DNA from: Murimonas intestini
GTDB taxonomy: Bacteria; Bacillota; Clostridia; Lachnospirales; Lachnospiraceae
Assembly: GCF_024622195.1 (NCBI RefSeq)
Contig: NZ_JANKBI010000002.1
Span: 1-64,000, forward strand
Reading direction: 5' to 3'
Length of the DNA: 64,000 bases
This document shows positions 17,002 to 25,146 of this stretch, one piece after another. The position numbers and the translations under genes are program-made. The notes below the pieces were generated by a model. The model worked only from the letters and a program-made list of their open reading frames with translations. It was not told the origin of the DNA and searched no databases. The stretch's first letter is position 1; each line of letters starts with the position of its first letter.

Positions 17002-17188
17002 AAAAACCTTCGGGAGGATGCACAGCTGTAGAATCCTTTTTTTGGCAAATGTGTCAGAAAAAGGCATATAGTTTTATGTTTTCGACATAGACAGAACAGT
17101 ATTTTTGAGATAAAATGTAGGCAGACAGCAGTAACCGGTGATAATATCATATTTTATAATCATATATTTTATAATCATGGGGTATAAG

Positions 17189-17217
17189 TTGTAGTTTTGT
17201 ATCTGATATGGTATAAT
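17189..17217 (+). promoter_or_regulatory. Promoter with no coding gene downstream
   Basis: TTGTAG (17189-17194) and TATAAT (17212-17217) are 17 bases apart. The predicted transcript reaches a strong terminator at 17305-17355 without meeting a convincing ORF. Confidence 0.55.
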
Positions 17218-17223
17218 TGACAT

Positions 17224-17355
17224 GGTTTGAAACACGTTTCGGCGTGTCGTGTTTTAGAAATTAATTAAATTAACAGAGATACTAATATGAGGAGAATCTT
17301 AATTGAAGCTGACTGCCCCGCTGGAGTTATTTAGCGGGGGAGTTCAGCCTCTTTT
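17224..17355 (+). ncRNA. Candidate small RNA
   Basis: A good promoter, a hairpin (AAACACG with CGTGTTT, about 17229-17254) and a terminator delimit about 130 bases that hold only a 15-codon frame starting at 17287. The gap between tRNA-Leu and the XRE gene has no other feature. Function and family are unknown. An unrecognised leader or riboswitch remnant is an alternative. Confidence 0.35.
17305..17355. terminator. Bidirectional terminator before the XRE gene
   Basis: GAAGCTGA and CCCCGCT (17305-17322) pair with AGCGGGG and TCAGCCTC (17333-17351), with a short internal mismatch and TTTT after it. It also lies just downstream of the minus-strand XRE gene and can end that transcript. Confidence 0.7.
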
Positions 17356-17368
17356 GTATACACGGTAT

Positions 17369-17644
17369 TTATTTTTTTATATCGTTGATTACCTGCTGGA
17401 TATGGGAAAGCTCTTCTATTGTAAGGCCGCTGACTTCTATAAAGCTGCGGTGGTCAATTTCAAGCAGATAATCACAGCTTACCGAAAAAAAGCGGGATAT
17501 CTTGATGAGCATATCAATTGACGGAAGTATATTGTTATTTTCCCAGTTAGAGACTGCCTGTTTAGTTACTCCCAGCTTTTGAGCCAGCACAACCTGGTTC
17601 ATACCGTGGGATTTCCTTAGATTTTGTATAATTTCTCCAAACAT
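17369..17644 (-). CDS. XRE-family HTH regulator
   Basis: This 91-residue protein consists of a single Cro/C1-type helix-turn-helix (IIQNLRKSHGMNQVVLAQKL, GVTKQAVSNWENNNILPS, LLKISRFF-like helix) plus a short tail. The start at 17644 has a strong AAGGAGG upstream on the minus strand. It is divergent from the polysaccharide locus. The 17691-17728 region between them holds a promoter and an inverted repeat that this protein may bind, making it a candidate regulator of the locus (inference). Confidence 0.88.
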   Translation of the reverse strand: MFGEIIQNLRKSHGMNQVVLAQKLGVTKQAVSNWENNNILPSIDMLIKISRFFSVSCDYLLEIDHRSFIEVSGLTIEELSHIQQVINDIKK

Positions 17645-17690
17645 TCTGATCCTCCTTATGATGAATATAGAGTAAAATAAAAAACAACCA

Positions 17691-17728
17691 TTTACAAAAT
17701 ACTAAAGTAAAGCTATAATTGACTTTAG
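17691..17728 (+). promoter_or_regulatory. Promoter and candidate operator of the surface locus
   Basis: TTTACA (17691-17696) and TATAAT (17714-17719) are 17 bases apart. CTAAAGT (17702-17708) and ACTTTAG (17722-17728) form an inverted repeat around the -10 box. The divergent XRE regulator gene lies 47 bases away. Confidence 0.6.
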
Positions 17729-17855
17729 GGTGTACCGGAGATACGGATGAAGAGTTTTCCTTTCATGTGCCGGGGCATATACAGCCGGAGTAAAACGAAA
17801 CAGACAATAGATAATAGTCAACGGACAATAGACACAGGATGAGGGGGAGTGCGTT

Positions 17856-18068
17856 ATGAAACATACAAAAACAGCAGCGGCGGTATTTTTGCTTGCCGTT
17901 ATGCTGTTATGCCCGTTTTTGGCAGGAATTTCAGCTGAGGCTGGGACAGTTGTGGGAAACATGCTGGAAAATCAGGCACCGGCGAATTGTCAGAAGGCGG
18001 CAATAGCTACTGTGGTGATGCTGGCTGCAGGTGTGGCAGTATATCTTGTCAGGAACAAGAATGAATAG
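17856..18068 (+). CDS. Small membrane or secreted protein, function unknown
   Basis: This 70-residue protein has a signal-peptide-like N-terminus (MKHTKT then AAAVFLLAVMLLCPFLAGISAEAG), a short polar loop with one Cys (NCQKA), and a second hydrophobic segment ending in VRNKNE. It could be a hairpin membrane protein or a short surface peptide. ATG follows GAGGGGG. It is the first gene after the regulated promoter at 17691 and precedes the dehydratase by 98 bases. I recognise no family. Confidence 0.7.
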   Translation: MKHTKTAAAVFLLAVMLLCPFLAGISAEAGTVVGNMLENQAPANCQKAAIATVVMLAAGVAVYLVRNKNE

Positions 18069-18166
18069 GCGGACAGGTTCTGCCTCCAAAACATATTCTG
18101 TTTTATAGTTTGTACAGTTCATGCAGACATAGAATATATATATTATTTTATTAGAGGAAGAAAAAA

Positions 18167-20077
18167 ATGCTGGAAAATAATAATAAAGGTTTGCTGTGGA
18201 TCCATAAAGCGCTGCTGCTGGCATTTGCAGATGTATTGATTATTCTCTCTTCCTATCTGCTGGCGCTGCTTCTGCGTTTTGACTTTGTATATACAAGTAT
18301 TCCGAAGATGTACATACAGGGCTATCTGGTGGCGATGCCGTATTGGGTGGTATCAAGCATGGTGGTATTTTATATATGCCGGCTGTACCACAGCATCTGG
18401 CGCCTGGCGAGTGTGTCGGAATTGAGGATGATACTGAACGCCTATGTGATATTAGCGGCCGTGTATGCGGCGGGAGCGCTGTTTATGAGGCTGAATATGC
18501 CGCTGTCGTGGTATTTTATAGGTTATGTGATCAGCTTCTGCCTGACCACAGGAGTACGCTTTTCGTACCGCCTGATACGTTTTTATTTGAACAGCCATGA
18601 GGCGCCGGTCGAGAAAAATGACAGGATCATGATCATCGGCGCAGGCTCCGCGGGACAGGTTCTCATAAAGGAACTGCGCAACAGCGATAAGATCCATACG
18701 GAAGTATGCTGTGTCATTGATGATAATCCAAATAAAAAGAAGCGGATGCTGGAGAGCATCCCAATTGTGGGAAACAGGTATGATATACCGGCTATGGTGA
18801 AAAAGTATAATATAAATCATATTATATATGCGATTCCCAGCTCTGCGCCTCAGGACCGCAGGGATATCCTGAATATCTGCAAGGATACGGGCTGCCGTCT
18901 GCAGACGGTGCCGGGAGTCTATCAGCTGGTGAACGGCGAGGTCAGCGTCAGTAAGCTGCGCAGCGTAGAGATCACCGACCTTCTGGGCCGCGCCCAGGTA
19001 AAGGTAAATAATGACGAGATCTTTGCGGCGATAGCAGGAAAGGTAGTTCTGGTCACAGGGGGCGGAGGCTCTATCGGCAGTGAACTCTGCCGTCAGATAG
19101 CCCATGCGGATCCCAAACAGCTGATCATTTTTGATATGTATGAGAACAATGCCTATGAGATCCAGCAGGAACTGATCAGATCATGTCCCCAGCTGAATCT
19201 TGTCACTTTGATTGGTTCTGTGCGAAATACATACCGGGTCAACTGGGTGATGAAGCATTATCGTCCGGATGTGGTTTTTCACGCAGCCGCGCACAAGCAT
19301 GTTCCTCTGATGGAGGAGAGCCCCAATGAGGCTATCAAGAATAATGTCCTGGGAACATACAATACGGCCACGGCGGCAGCTAGGAGCGGTGTAAAGAAGT
19401 TCGTGATGATCTCCACGGATAAGGCGGTAAACCCGACAAATATCATGGGAGCATCCAAGCGTCTTGGTGAGATGGTGATACAGATGATGAACCGTCAGTA
19501 CAGCTCAACAGATTTTGTGGCTGTCCGTTTCGGTAACGTTCTCGGAAACAACGGCAGTGTCATTCCGCTCTTTAAAAAGCAGATCAGCGAGGGCGGTCCT
19601 GTGACAGTTACCGACAAGAATATTATCCGCTACTTTATGACGATACCGGAGGCGGTATCTCTTGTACTTCAGGCGGCCTATTATGCAAAGGGCGGCGAGA
19701 TATTTGTCCTGGATATGGGAGAGCCTGTCAGGATCGATGATATGGCCCGCAATCTGATACGTCTGTCAGGCTATACGCCGGATGTAGACATCATGGTTGA
19801 ATATACAGGGCTTCGTCCCGGGGAGAAGCTTTTTGAGGAACTGCTCATGGATGAGGAAGGGCTGACAGGAACGGCAAATGAACTGATCCATATCGGCAGG
19901 CCTATTGAGATGGATGACGGATGGTTTAAGCGCAAGCTCCGCCAGCTGGATGAGGCGAGCTACCGGGAGGAGGAGCACATAAAAGCGATCGTTTCAGAGA
20001 TTGTGCCTACATATCACTATGACAAGAAAGAGGAAGAGGAGCGTATCAGACAGATAGGGAATCAGGGGAGAGATTGA
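18167..20077 (+). CDS. Membrane UDP-sugar 4,6-dehydratase (PglF/CapD family)
   Basis: The 636-residue protein has four N-terminal membrane helices (residues about 12-135), a Rossmann domain with IMIIGAGSAG near 154, and a C-terminal SDR domain with GGGGSIGSE near 297. The catalytic region ISTDKAVNPTNIMGASKR carries MxxxK (Met about 426) in place of YxxxK, the hallmark of the large PglF/WbpM dehydratases. It would convert UDP-GlcNAc to the 4-keto-6-deoxy sugar. The PglE, PglC and PglD-like genes of the same pathway lie at 28.8-31.3 kb. It overlaps the phosphatase gene by one base. Confidence 0.93.
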   Translation: MLENNNKGLLWIHKALLLAFADVLIILSSYLLALLLRFDFVYTSIPKMYIQGYLVAMPYWVVSSMVVFYICRLYHSIWRLASVSELRMILNAYVILAAVYAAGALFMRLNMPLSWYFIGYVISFCLTTGVRFSYRLIRFYLNSHEAPVEKNDRIMIIGAGSAGQVLIKELRNSDKIHTEVCCVIDDNPNKKKRMLESIPIVGNRYDIPAMVKKYNINHIIYAIPSSAPQDRRDILNICKDTGCRLQTVPGVYQLVNGEVSVSKLRSVEITDLLGRAQVKVNNDEIFAAIAGKVVLVTGGGGSIGSELCRQIAHADPKQLIIFDMYENNAYEIQQELIRSCPQLNLVTLIGSVRNTYRVNWVMKHYRPDVVFHAAAHKHVPLMEESPNEAIKNNVLGTYNTATAAARSGVKKFVMISTDKAVNPTNIMGASKRLGEMVIQMMNRQYSSTDFVAVRFGNVLGNNGSVIPLFKKQISEGGPVTVTDKNIIRYFMTIPEAVSLVLQAAYYAKGGEIFVLDMGEPVRIDDMARNLIRLSGYTPDVDIMVEYTGLRPGEKLFEELLMDEEGLTGTANELIHIGRPIEMDDGWFKRKLRQLDEASYREEEHIKAIVSEIVPTYHYDKKEEEERIRQIGNQGRD

Positions 20078-20817
20078 TGGTCGATTTACATTCGCATATT
20101 CTGCCGGGATTGGATGACGGACCCGGAAGTATGGAGGAGGCAGTCTTTATGGCCCGCAGGGCCGCTGCTTCTAACGTAAGTCATATCGCGGCGACCAGCC
20201 ACGGGAATTACTATCCATATGCACTGGAAGAATATCAGGAGAGGTTTACAGAGCTGGAGGAGGTTCTGCGCAGACAGAATATACCGGTGAAACTGTATCC
20301 TGGGATGGAGATCTTTGTGGATGAGAACACGGCCGGGCTTTTGGAAAAGGGCAGACTGCTGACCTTAAACGGGACAGATTATATTCTGGCAGAGTTTCCC
20401 TTTGACCAGTCTGGGGAAAATGTATGCAGGCAGCTGCGTAAGCTGCGGGACGCGGGATACAGGATCGTGGTGGCCCATCCGGAAAGATATATGTTTATAC
20501 AAAAGGAGACTGAACTGGCATATTATCTGGAAAGCCAGGGATATGTGCTCCAGGTAAACCAGGGGAGCCTGGCGGGGGATTTTGGCAGGGCATGCAAAAT
20601 GACGGCAGAACAGCTGCTCGTAAGCGGCATAGCCCGGGTGATAGCCACAGACGCCCATGACACCAGATACAGGTCGCATGACCTGCAGCGGCTCATGTGG
20701 TATCTGTCAGGTATGTTTACCTCCGCTGAGATACGGCTGTGGCTGTCTGAGAATCCAAGCAGGATTTTAAAAGGCAGCTCCACAATTGGTTTAAACACAG
20801 ACAGAAAAGAGGAGTAA
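20077..20817 (+). CDS. CpsB/YwqE-type tyrosine-protein phosphatase (PHP domain)
   Basis: This 246-residue metal-dependent PHP phosphatase has MVDLHSHILPGLDDGP at the N-terminus, HPERY in the middle and ATDAHD near the end, all metal-ligand motifs of the CpsB/Wzb-like PHP family. It dephosphorylates the tyrosine-rich tail of the capsule kinase, controlling polymerisation. The in-frame TTG at 20074 is ignored. ATG 20077 overlaps the dehydratase stop as TGATG, so translation is coupled. Both kinases it would act on follow downstream. Confidence 0.93.
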   Translation: MVDLHSHILPGLDDGPGSMEEAVFMARRAAASNVSHIAATSHGNYYPYALEEYQERFTELEEVLRRQNIPVKLYPGMEIFVDENTAGLLEKGRLLTLNGTDYILAEFPFDQSGENVCRQLRKLRDAGYRIVVAHPERYMFIQKETELAYYLESQGYVLQVNQGSLAGDFGRACKMTAEQLLVSGIARVIATDAHDTRYRSHDLQRLMWYLSGMFTSAEIRLWLSENPSRILKGSSTIGLNTDRKEE

Positions 20818-20818
20818 G

Positions 20819-21754
20819 ATGAAAAAAGCTGGGATAATACTTGGCATTTTGTGCCTGGCCGCGATCATTGGAGGCTGGAAATATACAGAGTACAAGCGCA
20901 GCCAGATAGATCTGGAAGGCCCTGTCCTGACGGCGGCGGATGACAAGGTCAGAGTGCCTATTGGCGCGCCGGACAGTGAATTGATAAAGGGTGTAACAGC
21001 CTGGGATGAGAAGGACAAAGATGTGTCCGGCAGCATCGTAATAGAGAGCATCAATAAAAAGCCGGACGGAGAGAGCAATGAGTTTGAGATTACATATGCA
21101 GCATTTGATAATTCCAATAATTCAGGAAAACTGACAAGGACACTCATATACCGGGATTACCGTCAGCCGCATTTCGGCATTTCACAGCCGCTGAGATTTT
21201 CCAGGAATCAGAATTTGTCCCTGTTTGACTATATAACGGCAGATGACTGTCTGGACGGGGATATCACCCCGTTTGTTGTGATAGAGGGAGAGAAGGACAT
21301 CGTCGCAGAAGCCAAAACAGGAATTTATAATTTTACCCTTCAGGTGTCGAACAGCGTGGGGGATACCTCCCAGCTGCCCATACAGGTAGAGATTTTTGAG
21401 GACAGCTATGAGGAGCAGATGTTCAGGCCGAAGATCGTACTCAGCGATTATCTGATATATATTACTAAGGGCAGGAGGTTTAGCCCGGAGGATTATCTGG
21501 ACCATATTGAAGATAAGGGAACCCTGCTGATCGACCGCGGGCCCATGGTTGAGGTGGAGGAAAAAGGCGAGGTGACTCTTGTTACAGAAAAAGAGGCTAA
21601 TGAGTCTCCCGGAAGCTGGGTAAATATCTCCAGGATTGATATAAGCTCTGATGTGAAAAGCAACGTGCCCGGCATTTATTCTGTGGTCTATTCTTATACA
21701 TCAGAAGATACGGGGTATGACTGCAGCGCAAGGCTGATCGTAGTCGTGGAGTAG
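20819..21754 (+). CDS. Membrane-anchored Ig-like protein 1 of the polysaccharide locus
   Basis: A 311-residue protein with one N-terminal membrane helix (residues about 4-22) and a large extracellular part. Repeated beta-rich segments of the type GVTAWDEKDKDVSGSI and YITADDCLDGDITPFVV, followed by TYAAFDNSNNSGK or LQVSNSVGDTSQ, match bacterial Ig-like (DUF5011-type) domains. Two or three copies can be seen. The start follows AAGAGGAG. Placed between phosphatase and kinase, it could be an extracellular scaffold or co-polymerase accessory (inference). A second, shorter relative lies at 24663. Confidence 0.72.
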   Translation: MKKAGIILGILCLAAIIGGWKYTEYKRSQIDLEGPVLTAADDKVRVPIGAPDSELIKGVTAWDEKDKDVSGSIVIESINKKPDGESNEFEITYAAFDNSNNSGKLTRTLIYRDYRQPHFGISQPLRFSRNQNLSLFDYITADDCLDGDITPFVVIEGEKDIVAEAKTGIYNFTLQVSNSVGDTSQLPIQVEIFEDSYEEQMFRPKIVLSDYLIYITKGRRFSPEDYLDHIEDKGTLLIDRGPMVEVEEKGEVTLVTEKEANESPGSWVNISRIDISSDVKSNVPGIYSVVYSYTSEDTGYDCSARLIVVVE

Positions 21755-21765
21755 AGGAGGCAGGA

Positions 21766-23172
21766 ATGGAACAGAATCAGAGAGACATAAGGAGAGATTA
21801 TCTGGCTCAGGATTACCAGTATCTCTTCCGCTGCCTGAAGAGGAACTTGTTTGTCATAGTGGTGTGCGCGTGTATTACCCTGATCGGGGTTTATGTGGCC
21901 CTGGATTATTTCATGAAGGACAGCTATCAGGCCAGCATCCAGCTGGCAGTGGTGCCCAGGGACGCTGCGGGCAGCAAGCAGAGTGACGGCAGTGTAAATA
22001 CGGCGGTAAGCAGAAGCATGAGCGTGCTTAACAGCAGCATGTTAAAGGAGCAGATCCGGAAAAACAGCGAAACAGAGGCGCTGAATGGTACCCTGAGGGC
22101 GGCCCAGGTAGGGCAGACGAACCTCATTACCATGAGCGCTACAGCCGACACTGCAGAGCATGCGTTCAGGCTTTTAAAGGCGGGGCTGGAAAATTACCCC
22201 CAGTTATCTGGTTATTTTGAGACAGGATATCTGCTGCAGAGGCTTTCGGGATTGTCTGCGGACAGTATCATCACTCTGCCTGCCAGGACGGAGTATTATG
22301 CATTTATGGCCGGAATGTTAGTGCTGGCGGTCGGAGTGGGGCTGACAGTGATGGCAGCGGTGATGACAGACAAGATACACAGTGCAGAGCAGGGAGAAAA
22401 GCTGCTGGAGACAGGTATCCTGGGAAAATTAGTCTATGTGAAAAAAGGGAAAAAGCAGAATGCCCTGCTGATCACGGATCCCAGGACAGACGCGTTTTAT
22501 ATAGAAGATGTGGACAAGATGGTTACAAATGTGCAGGAGAAGATGGATGCACACCACTACAAAACTTTGATGGTTACAAGTGTGCAGGAGAATGAAGGAA
22601 AGTCAACAGGGGCTGCCAATATCGCCCTGAACCTGGCCCAGCGCGGTAACCGCGTAGTGCTGGTGGACTGCGATCTGCGGAGGCCAGCGCTGAGAAAAAT
22701 GTTTGAGCTGTACGTAGACAAGGGTATAGAACTGACAGGCCTGCTGGAGGGGAAAAGTGAACTTGCGGATGCTCTGCAGCCGGTCGGGCAGACAGCTAAT
22801 CTGTCTGCAGTTGTACAGTTCAAAGTAGTGCCGGAGCCGGATAAACTGCTGGAGAAGCAGGAGCTTGGGGAGCTGCTGGAGCAAATAAAAGCCCAGGCGG
22901 ATTATGTGATCCTGGATACTCCTCCTATGGGAATTGTAAGGGATGCGGAGGTAACGGCAAAAAGTGCAGACGCGGCAATCCTTTTTATAAAGCAGGATGA
23001 AGTAAAGGCTGCAGTAGTAAATGACCTGGTAGACCTTCTGGAAAATGCCGGTACATCCGCGATAGGCTGTGTGCTGAACATGACCAGGGGAAATCTGATC
23101 CTGGGGGGAGGCAGTTATGGTAAATATGGAAAATACGGCGGATACCGGTATGGTTATAAGGCGCAGAGATGA
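21766..23172 (+). CDS. Fused Wzz-BY-kinase (Wzc-like) 1
   Basis: The 468-residue protein combines a chain-length (Wzz-type) N-terminus, with helices near residues 27-47 and 180-205, and a cytoplasmic bacterial tyrosine kinase. The kinase has Walker A ENEGKST near 275, Walker A' VVLVDCDLRRP and Walker B VILDTPP. The tail is tyrosine-rich (SYGKYGKYGGYRYGYK). In most Firmicutes these two parts are separate CpsC and CpsD. Here they are fused as in Gram-negative Wzc, although the extracytoplasmic loop is short (about 130 residues). A second such gene follows directly. Confidence 0.9.
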   Translation: MEQNQRDIRRDYLAQDYQYLFRCLKRNLFVIVVCACITLIGVYVALDYFMKDSYQASIQLAVVPRDAAGSKQSDGSVNTAVSRSMSVLNSSMLKEQIRKNSETEALNGTLRAAQVGQTNLITMSATADTAEHAFRLLKAGLENYPQLSGYFETGYLLQRLSGLSADSIITLPARTEYYAFMAGMLVLAVGVGLTVMAAVMTDKIHSAEQGEKLLETGILGKLVYVKKGKKQNALLITDPRTDAFYIEDVDKMVTNVQEKMDAHHYKTLMVTSVQENEGKSTGAANIALNLAQRGNRVVLVDCDLRRPALRKMFELYVDKGIELTGLLEGKSELADALQPVGQTANLSAVVQFKVVPEPDKLLEKQELGELLEQIKAQADYVILDTPPMGIVRDAEVTAKSADAAILFIKQDEVKAAVVNDLVDLLENAGTSAIGCVLNMTRGNLILGGGSYGKYGKYGGYRYGYKAQR

Positions 23173-23189
23173 CAGAAAGAGGTGGACAA

Positions 23190-24647
23190 ATGCAGGCGGA
23201 ACGGCAGGCAGATGTTATTTCAGAATATGAAAAAATAGATTTAGAGGCAATGCTGCAGGATTACTGGCGCTGTCTGAAGAAATACTGGCTCCAGTTTTTG
23301 CTGTTTGCCGTAATAGCGGCGATCGGTGCCGTAGGTTTTTACAATTGGAAATACATGCCGGAGTACTCTGCAAAGATAACATACGCGGTATATAAGACAT
23401 CAGATACAGCCATAGACGGGGCGCTGGCAAGACGTCTCAGCCAGGCGCTGCCTGTACTTACAGGCATGAAGGATTTTAAAAACGATTTATTTCACAGGAT
23501 AGAGGAAAACACAATAAATGAGAACTTCAGTTTTCAAAGTTCCTATACAGAGGGCGGGACGCTGTTTGAGGTGTCTGTGAATGCCAACAACTATCAGAAT
23601 GCGAATACATTATTAAAGATATTCAAGGAAATATATCCGGAGTGGGCCTCGAAATCTGTGGGGACAGTGGAGCTGCAGATCGTTGATGAATCGGAGGCAT
23701 CCGAAAGCCCGTCTGTCACGCACTCGCCGCTGCTGTCAGCTGCAAAGGGAGCGCTTGCGGGAATGTTTATATGTTTTCTGCTGGCGACCATATATGTTCT
23801 GACAATGCAGACTGTGCGCAAAGAAGGGGATATGAGGAAGGTGACCTCAAGCAATTGTATTGCACTCCTGCCAGAGGTAAAGCTGAAAAAGCGTATGTTG
23901 AGCACAAAGTCTCTGCTCCTGCTTACAAATAAGAGAGTAGACTGGGGGCTGAAGCAGTCAATACTGGCGGCCCAGTCCAGAATAGAAAACGTAATGTCTG
24001 CTGATAAGCGGCAGGTACTCATGGTCACCAGTACGCTTCCCAGAGAGGGAAAGAGCATGATATCGGTAAACCTGGCTATAGCTTTTGCGCAGAAGGGAAG
24101 AAAGGTACTGCTGTTGGATGCAGATTTCCGCAAACCCTCTGTGGAGACGGTGCTGGGGCTGGAAGAGACAGAAGGACTCTCTGATTATTTCAAAGCAGGC
24201 ATTAAGCTGGAGGGTCTGATCAAGCAGCAGGACGGGATAGATATACTGCCGGGCGGTACCATAAGCGGGGCGGCATCAGGCATAATCAATGAGAAGGAAA
24301 TGGAAGGCCTGATGGAAACTCTTAAGAAGGAATACGAGTACATCATCATCGATACGCCGCCGGCCTGCATGTTTACAGACGCGGCTATGATGTCGAAATA
24401 TGCGGATGCAGTTGTTTATGCAGTGTGCCATGATATGGCTGCAGTCAGGCAGATACGGGAAGGGATAGCTCCGTTTATCCAGAACCAGAAGCTTATAGGA
24501 TATCTGATCAACAGAAATCCGGGCGGTTTTTCTTCCTACGGAAAATATGGCAGATACGGAAGCTACAGCAGGTATGGCCATTACAGCAAGTATAAAAGAT
24601 ACATAGAACTGGATGAGAAAGAGATGAACACCGAGGAGACGTTATAA
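23190..24647 (+). CDS. Fused Wzz-BY-kinase (Wzc-like) 2
   Basis: This is a second complete fusion of about 485 residues. It has a membrane helix near residues 30-48, a short extracellular domain, a second helix near 185-208, and a kinase domain with PREGKSM (Walker A), VLLLDADFRKP (A') and IIIDTPP (B). The tail is rich in Tyr (SSYGKYGRYGSYSRYGHY, then SKYKRY). ATG 23190 has AGAGGTGG before it. The alternative ATG at 23169 overlaps the previous stop as ATGA. The two kinases are diverged, so this is not a recent duplication. Confidence 0.9.
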   Translation: MQAERQADVISEYEKIDLEAMLQDYWRCLKKYWLQFLLFAVIAAIGAVGFYNWKYMPEYSAKITYAVYKTSDTAIDGALARRLSQALPVLTGMKDFKNDLFHRIEENTINENFSFQSSYTEGGTLFEVSVNANNYQNANTLLKIFKEIYPEWASKSVGTVELQIVDESEASESPSVTHSPLLSAAKGALAGMFICFLLATIYVLTMQTVRKEGDMRKVTSSNCIALLPEVKLKKRMLSTKSLLLLTNKRVDWGLKQSILAAQSRIENVMSADKRQVLMVTSTLPREGKSMISVNLAIAFAQKGRKVLLLDADFRKPSVETVLGLEETEGLSDYFKAGIKLEGLIKQQDGIDILPGGTISGAASGIINEKEMEGLMETLKKEYEYIIIDTPPACMFTDAAMMSKYADAVVYAVCHDMAAVRQIREGIAPFIQNQKLIGYLINRNPGGFSSYGKYGRYGSYSRYGHYSKYKRYIELDEKEMNTEETL

Positions 24648-24662
24648 GAAAGGAGCACAGGA

Positions 24663-25145
24663 ATGAAGATAAAAATAGCGGTGACAGCCGTGCTGCTGGC
24701 CCTGTTGACAGGCATATCCCTGATAACCCTGCGCTCTTTCGAGGGGCTGAACCTAAAGCTTCAGATGGGGGAGCCAAGCCAGGTAACAATGGAGATGCTG
24801 CCGGAGACAGAGCCGGTTAAACCAAAGGCTGCGGAGAAAGTCCCGGATAAAGAGGAGGAGACGGAGCAAAAGCCCCCGTCAAACCCGAATGCACCTGTGC
24901 TCAAGCTTTCCACCGGCCAGGTAGTGCTGAAGGTGGGAGATTCCTTTACACTTACAGATAAGATACTGCTGGTAGAGGATATCCAGGATGATAAGGATGA
25001 CAGAGATACTCTATACAGGAATATCAGCATCAAGGGCGAATATGACCTGAATACACCAGGCGAATATGCCCTGACTTACACGGTCACGGACATAGACGGA
25101 AACCAGTCAGATCCTGAAGTACTGAAACTTATTGTCAAAGAATGA
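24663..25145 (+). CDS. Membrane-anchored Ig-like protein 2 of the polysaccharide locus
   Basis: This 160-residue protein has an N-terminal membrane helix (residues 4-22), a charged Pro/Glu/Lys linker (about 40-75) and one Ig-like DUF5011-type domain. The domain contains VLKVGDSFTL, GEYDLNTPGEYALTYTVTD and DPEVLKLIV. It resembles a single-domain version of the protein at 20819. The gene ends two bases before the next start (TGAAATG), so the VanZ-LCP protein is probably translated by coupling. Confidence 0.75.
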   Translation: MKIKIAVTAVLLALLTGISLITLRSFEGLNLKLQMGEPSQVTMEMLPETEPVKPKAAEKVPDKEEETEQKPPSNPNAPVLKLSTGQVVLKVGDSFTLTDKILLVEDIQDDKDDRDTLYRNISIKGEYDLNTPGEYALTYTVTDIDGNQSDPEVLKLIVKE

Positions 25146-25146
25146 A

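Noticed and set aside
17303..17521. Plus-strand ORF of 72 codons
   Set aside because: It reads through the terminator and the antisense of the XRE gene and lacks a ribosome site and any family likeness.
23114..24640. Tyr/Gly-rich ends of the kinases as tandem repeats
   Set aside because: They are the autophosphorylation tails normal in these kinases, not a separate repeat element.
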